Origin: Piscicola geometra
Lineage: Eukaryota; Annelida; Clitellata; Hirudinida; Piscicolidae
Reading direction: 5' to 3'
DNA: 64,000 nucleotides
Assembly (NCBI GenBank): GCA_943735955.1
Contig: OX030964.1
Coordinates: 4,956,099-5,020,098, forward strand
The notes beneath the pieces were generated by a model. That model had not been told where the DNA came from. It did not search any database and worked only from the letters and a program-made list of their open reading frames with translations. This document shows positions 53,930 through 64,000 of this stretch, one piece after another. Positions within the stretch are counted from its first letter, which is position 1, and each line of letters opens with the position of its first letter. Both the position numbers and the translations under genes were made by a program.

Positions 53930-54357
53930 ATGAACTGAAACATTTAGTGAGAAAATGGTTCCAAACCCGACATTTACTTCCGATTTAACGATGTTTTCCT
54001 CTTAACAAAACCAAGATATCATGCCAAGAAAAACACATTTATCCTATTTTTTGTATAAAAAAACTTTGTTTTTTTGTTTTGCACCTTATCGGCTGCAGTC
54101 TTTTGCATGTTCATAACAAGACAAAACTAAAAATAAAATAGATAATTTTTATATTAATAAAAAACATGCTTCCTATCGACTTTTATTTTTTATAGTTTGG
54201 CAAATAAGTTTTATTCTATTATTCAATTTGGAATTAAAAACTAAATTGTTATGCACTAAATATTTTAAACTGGTGAAATTTACTTTTCTCATTGAATTTG
54301 GTTTTCATTTAAACTTCTTTAAATTTTAAAGATTTGTTCAATTAAATCAATATTAAA
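53930..54357. other. Intergenic spacer
   Basis: AT-rich 3' flank of paralogue L and 5' flank of the BAG1-like gene; nothing else seen. Confidence 0.5.
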
Positions 54358-55342
54358 ATGACTGAAATTTATGTAATTGTTATTTTTGGAGCGAAAAGGC
54401 ACAATATCAGCATAGAAGAAAATAAAAACTTGGAGGAATTATCAAGGAAGATTGAACAAGTAAGCCAAGTAGCAACTTCTAGGCAGAAGTTAATTTTCAA
54501 AGGTGATAAACCTAGAATAATATTTTTAAATCGTTTTCTTTAATTGAAGTTACAATTTCAATATGTTAAACAAATATTGATTTAATGGTTTAGAAACCTA
54601 AATTATTTATTATAATATTGATATATGAAATGATGAAATTAATAAATCTTAACTTATTATTACGTCTTCATTTATACAGGAAAGAAGTTGGAAAAAGGTG
54701 ATGCTATTCTCAAAACTTTGGGTTTAACTAATAATAGCAAAGTGATGCTGATTTCCAAAGAAGTATGTTTAACATTGCATTTTAATTGATTTTTTCAACA
54801 TTATTTTTATTTGATAAAATTCAATAAGTTGTGTATAATAAAATGGAAATAAAACTAATTACGTTTTTCCACATACAAAATTCATACTATTAATTCCACA
54901 TTCAGGCAAATCTGGAGAGCGGGGGAGATGTGAAGATGACACTGGAGGCTGTGGGGGAGGAAGTAGCGAGAATCGATGAGGCCTTCAAGAATGTCAACCA
55001 GCAGTTGACTGAGGACAATGAAGTGACTTCATAAGATATTCAATTAATATTAAAACAACTTAAGTGCAATTTTATATATATTAGTTATTTTTGAATTTTG
55101 TGTTTAGAAGCTATTCATCATCACCATCATATTTAAATCTAATAATCACAATTTCATCACCACAATGCATCTCATAGAAAGACGTGATGCGGCGGCTAGA
55201 GGCGGTGGTTGAAGAGTACACCAAACAGCTGGAGTTCCTCGACTCTCTCACTCTCAGCGACTCTGAGCCCCAGAACAAAAACAAAAGAAAAACTCTCGTT
55301 AACAAGATACTGGTATCTGATGCTTCAAACTTGGATTTGTAA
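54358..55342 (+). CDS. BAG1: BAG family co-chaperone, BAG1-like
   Basis: Four exons (54358-54502, 54680-54762, 54906-55022, 55178-55342) join to 169 residues. Residues 1-80 are ubiquitin-like (MTEIYVIVIFGAKRHNISI, RQKLIFKGKKLEKGDAILK, NNSKVMLISKE). Residues 85-160 are a helical BAG domain (VARIDEAFKNVNQQL, DVMRRLEAVVEEYTKQLEFLD, RKTLVNKIL). The ubiquitin-like plus BAG order is that of BAG1, which acts as nucleotide-exchange factor for Hsp70 and links it to the proteasome. It is shorter than vertebrate BAG1 isoforms, lacking their N-terminal extension. Start is the only Met before the ubiquitin-like fold. Confidence 0.88.
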
Positions 55343-55561
55343 TTTTGTATAAAAGTTATATATTTTGTTTGAAATTGTATAAAACGTCTAATTACAATTT
55401 AAATTCATTGAACTAATTATTTATGTAAATATAATTGACAGATTTAAAACATATTAATTTCTAATGAATCAAACTAACCACCTCAACAGACCTCCTTGCA
55501 ATCCTGTGACTACATGCTGCATACATTCAAGTCTTACCATTGAACTCAAAACTTTTACTAT

Positions 55562-55627
<66 letters not shown>

Positions 55628-55707
55628 CGCTTCTACTACTACTTCTACTATTACTACTACTACTATTACTACTACTACTACTACCACTGCTAATACTACT
55701 ACTACCG

Positions 55708-55747
<40 letters not shown>

Positions 55748-55773
55748 CACTAATACTACTACTACTATTACCG

Positions 55774-55828
<55 letters not shown>

Positions 55829-56100
55829 CACTACTACTACTAGTACTACTACTACCATTTCACTAATTACTTTTTTAGTATCTTCTTTAAATGATAAATT
55901 CAAAGTTATTGTAATCGAAGCCTTCTTCTTTATGACTTAATATTTGTTTAAGTTGTACAAACCTTATAATCTTCATCATTCTTTAGCGTTAAAGCCATGT
56001 TCTTTGAATAAAAAAGGAATCTTGGTCAATTTCTCTTTTTTACCGTCTATATCTCGATAATACATTATATTATATTACATATATAACATAATATATTATA
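55343..56100. repeat. Intergenic spacer with long (CTA)n microsatellite
   Basis: The tract at about 55555-55858 is roughly 300 bases of CTA triplets with scattered CCA, ATA and TTA variants. The poly-Thr, poly-Leu and poly-Val frames it creates on both strands are artefacts. Nothing else seen. Confidence 0.9.
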
Positions 56101-56760
56101 TTCAATCAATCAATCAATCAATCAATCACTAATGATTTGTATAGCGCCCTTTACTAAGTGAACAAAAGCGCTTTTCAAATAAATTTGTTAAATAAAACGG
56201 TTTTTAGACCACTACCAATATATGTATATATATCAATTTAAATATAAAAAAAACAAACAATCAACCTCAATAATCCAACCTCACCCACACTTCCATGATA
56301 ATCACCGCCAAAAAATCACTATCACCACCAAAAAAAAATTCAATCATCACTACCAACACTCATACCACAGCACAATCATCACCAAATCATCCTCAAAACC
56401 ATAAAACACAATCATCATTCTTGTCAATTTTCTGTCTTGCTACTGGTGCCGAGGCTGCGATAGAGGGTGAAGGAGAAGTCCTTGCCAGCACTGGAACTGC
56501 TGCTGCTATGGAATGTTTTCTTCTTTATGTCGCAGCTCACTTGATTCCCTGCGGCCATCTTGGTCTGCTGCGGCCATTCCTCGACAGATTCAAACAACCA
56601 GCCTTCGCACAAAAAACATTCTAATTAATTAAATGTAATTTTTATTTAAACTTAAGATTCTAAAATTTTAATATATTATACCCAAAACCGTTTATTTTAC
56701 AAATTTATTTGAGCGGCTACCAAAATGGCAGCCGCTAACCAAAGATTCAATATCAATATT
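56101..56760 (-). mobile_element. Hairpin-ended TIR repeat, copy 2 (inverted relative to copy 1)
   Basis: It is the reverse complement of 15655-16290 throughout: (TCAA)n, GTATAGCGCCCTTTACTAAG, the AAATAAATTTGTTAAATAAAACGG terminus, the GTGATGATTG-rich middle, the conserved frame, then the AACCGTTTATTTTACAAATTT terminus and the hairpin GAGCGGCTACC-AAAA-TGGCAGCCGCT. The minus-strand frame (56612-56424) reads FESVEEWPQQTKMAAGNQ, then FHSSSSSSAGKDFSFTLYRS, LGTSSKTEN-stop; copy 1 keeps the second half. Over 40 kb separates the copies. Confidence 0.75.
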
Positions 56761-58059
56761 ACATTGAATAAATAGTAAAAATTGTGTTAAAATTATATTT
56801 AATGATTATACTGTTTGACATTTTCAACCTGGCTTGTTTGTGATAATATCGATAATAAATAGTTTAATAAAAAATCAATTAGTTAATAAAAAAATCCTTT
56901 AATAACTACAAGAATCAATCCGAGTCTACAGAAAAAGTGGCCTTGAAGCTCGAACGGCCTCGACGCCACTAGGATATTCATTTTTAAGATTGTAATCCTC
57001 GTCATTATTGACAACTTTGGTTCCACACTAATTGCATTCTCCGAGATAATGAGCATTTCTCAGATTGAAAGTCGCTAATTGTCGAGCATGTTTCTTGAAC
57101 CGCACTAGCATTTGTATTACAAGAATGATGATGCATATAATAATGGAGCTACTTCTGTGTAATTATTATTTACTCGTCTTTTTTCAAATAAATCCGTGTA
57201 TAATGCACACTTAGTTTTTTCATATAAATTTATAATTAAAAAATAAACAGAAATTTCATCATACAGCCCAATTAAATGCATCTATTAATAGGCATCAATT
57301 AATCATTAGCAATTATTTAGTTTTTCACTGCTGCTACTTAATCGTCGTCTCGTGATAAAAATAAATAAATATTGTTAATAATCTTACGCCACATTACACC
57401 AAACCTCGTTATACAACACACTAAAACACTTTAAACTGCAACTTGCAGACCACACACACTTCCATCTTTCCACACACACCAAACTTTATTTCACTACACG
57501 CCTTCATTACTTTTTCATGATCACTTCTCAAAATACAAAAAACCCCAAAAAAATACACACGCAACAGCACACTAAATGGTGTAGTCTATAATAGTCTATA
57601 TTAGTCTTTAATAGCCAATAATAGTCTATATTAGTCTTTAATAGTCTATAATAGATTAGATCCAATTCACGTGAATGCCATACGCTCGATACTAATAAGT
57701 AATAGTCGACTCAAAGAGCATTCAAAAGTTGGATATACTCTCACTAGTCTGGCTGCTTTCATTGCGTGCTTGCTCAGAGTAATTGTCAAGGTATTTCGTC
57801 TTTGTATTTCATTGCATTGTATTTCGAGGCTTAAAGGAAGTTAAATCAAAGAGTTTGAGTCCTCTCAAAAACTAACCGTGTTTCTTATTTGATTTATGAC
57901 AGTTGTAAAAGCAATGTTTTTATAGCCTTTCTGTATAAAAAAGTTTATTATTCCCTCAAACTTATTCAGTCACTAGAGACAGTATACGACACTGAAGCAT
58001 ACACAGTCACAAGATAATCAAATATAAAAGACGAAAAAAACATTACTAAAAAAAGCAAA
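56761..58059. other. Intergenic region upstream of the kinase gene
   Basis: No exon seen. A short tandem repeat of AATAGTCTATATTAGTCTTT occurs at about 57580-57650. Confidence 0.5.
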
Positions 58060-63302
<5,243 letters not shown>

Positions 63303-63623
63303 AGATCTTGTTTTATAATTAGAAGTTGTATTTCATGTATGTTTGAGTAATCTTTCACAATTATTTAAAAAAAAAGTATTTCAGATATGACTTCTAAATT
63401 ATCAAATATTTATTCTGTCAGTTTTAAAATTGTTTTAAATTTTGAAAAAGAATGTTTTTAGATAAAAACTTACATTTGTATTTTCATTTTTCTTTATTTG
63501 ATAAAAATAGTGAATAATTAAAACTTAAATTTACTTTTAAATAAAAATCGTGTATTCCTCAATATTTGGAAATAAAACATAAAAAAAGAATTTAAAAAGT
63601 ATTTAAAAGCGGTTATTTAGTTA
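63303..63623. other. Short intergenic spacer
   Basis: AT-rich; holds the PAK 3' UTR and probably the promoter of the next gene. Nothing else seen. Confidence 0.5.
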
Positions 63624-64000
63624 ATGGCTTTGAAAGGCTGTCATAATGTTGAAATACCCGTTATTGATAGTCTGAGTAAAGAAGATTTTGATTCAAATTA
63701 TTTCAAAAAAGGTTCTTATCTCATATCTAATTTAGAAAATAAAAGTTGCATAAAAATAAAAATATTATCATAATGTTCAATTTTCATTAAAATAAAAAAA
63801 TGATAGTATAAATATCCAATATTCCTTTTTGATCCTTATTCACTGTAGGCACACCAGTGATTATAAGGAACAGCATTGATGGATGGCCTGCAAAGCAATG
63901 GGACTTGCACTCACTGCAGGCCAAGCTGGGACAAACACCCATCCACGTCAGAACCAACACCAACTGCATGCAGTACAGGGTGATTGGATTTCGATCAATC
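63624..64000 (+). CDS. JmjC/cupin-8 domain protein, 5' part (runs off the window)
   Basis: Exon 1 63624-63711 (MALKGCHNVEIPVIDSLSKE...) is joined by phase 1 to exon 2, 63849 to about 63980 (GTPVIIRNSIDGWPAKQWDL, LQAKLGQTPIHVR). The pattern V-x-ID-x-LS-x-x-F ... PVIIRN-x5-WPA-x-xW-x4-L is the N-terminal part of Fe(II)/2-oxoglutarate cupin-8 JmjC proteins such as HSPBAP1, TYW5 and JMJD5 relatives. The HxD iron ligands would be beyond the window, so the member and activity cannot be decided. Confidence 0.7.

Noticed and set aside
55464..55940. Poly-Thr, poly-Leu and poly-Val proteins
   Set aside because: Both-strand translation of a (CTA)n microsatellite.

Overview
This window is animal (metazoan) nuclear DNA from an AT-rich genome. 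It has spliced genes with short GT-AG introns, tRNA-derived SINEs, long microsatellites and no operons. The gene content (cilia genes, prohibitin, PAK, BAG1, EGF/WSC/SUEL-lectin membrane proteins) and SINE tails with a GCGCTATACAAA motif suggest a bilaterian marine invertebrate. I cannot name the phylum. Splice sites were read by eye from consensus and reading phase. For most genes the assembled exons sum to an intact frame.

Layout. 1-7.4 kb: AT-rich DNA, no gene seen. 7.4-9.6 kb (-): a PTP-family phosphatase. 10.4-15.2 kb (+): a 14-exon coiled-coil protein of the outer-dynein-arm docking type. 15.6-16.3 kb: a hairpin-ended repeat, with a second inverted copy at 56.1-56.75 kb. 16.8-19.0 kb (+): a C2H2 zinc-finger protein with a polyglutamine tail. 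20.0-21.5 kb (-): CYB5D1. 22.7-27.3 kb (+): a TENT4/Trf4-like poly(A) polymerase. 28.6-31.9 kb (-): prohibitin-2, head-to-head with a fucolectin/WSC/EGF membrane protein at 32.6-37.5 kb (+).

38-54 kb is the exceptional part. Eleven SUEL-type (rhamnose/galactose-binding) lectin exons sit in two divergent arrays: six on - (43.4 to 39.6 kb) and five on + (46.9 to 50.1 kb). Nearly all carry their own signal peptide; the farthest - exon takes it from a separate small exon. Each ends in a phase-1 splice donor. Each array points at one copy of the same multi-exon module (CUB, sushi-like, transmembrane, PPxY/YFxL tail) that begins with a phase-1 acceptor. A twelfth, single-lectin paralogue follows at 52-54 kb. 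All twelve lectin units are preceded at nearly constant distance by the same element (consensus TTGACAWGGTCCCTTNAC), often with a TATA box. This looks like a protocadherin-style cluster of alternative, individually promoted first exons spliced to a constant membrane module, duplicated as an inverted repeat. One - lectin exon and the + constant module each carry a nonsense codon. In the middle sits an Asn/Lys-rich transmembrane gene whose tail has the same PPxY and YFxL motifs.

54.4-55.3 kb (+): BAG1-like co-chaperone. 55.5-58 kb: repeats. 58.1-63.3 kb (+): a PAK kinase with a degenerate CRIB motif and a 1.7-kb G-rich satellite intron. 63.6 kb to the end (+): the 5' part of a JmjC/cupin-8 gene.
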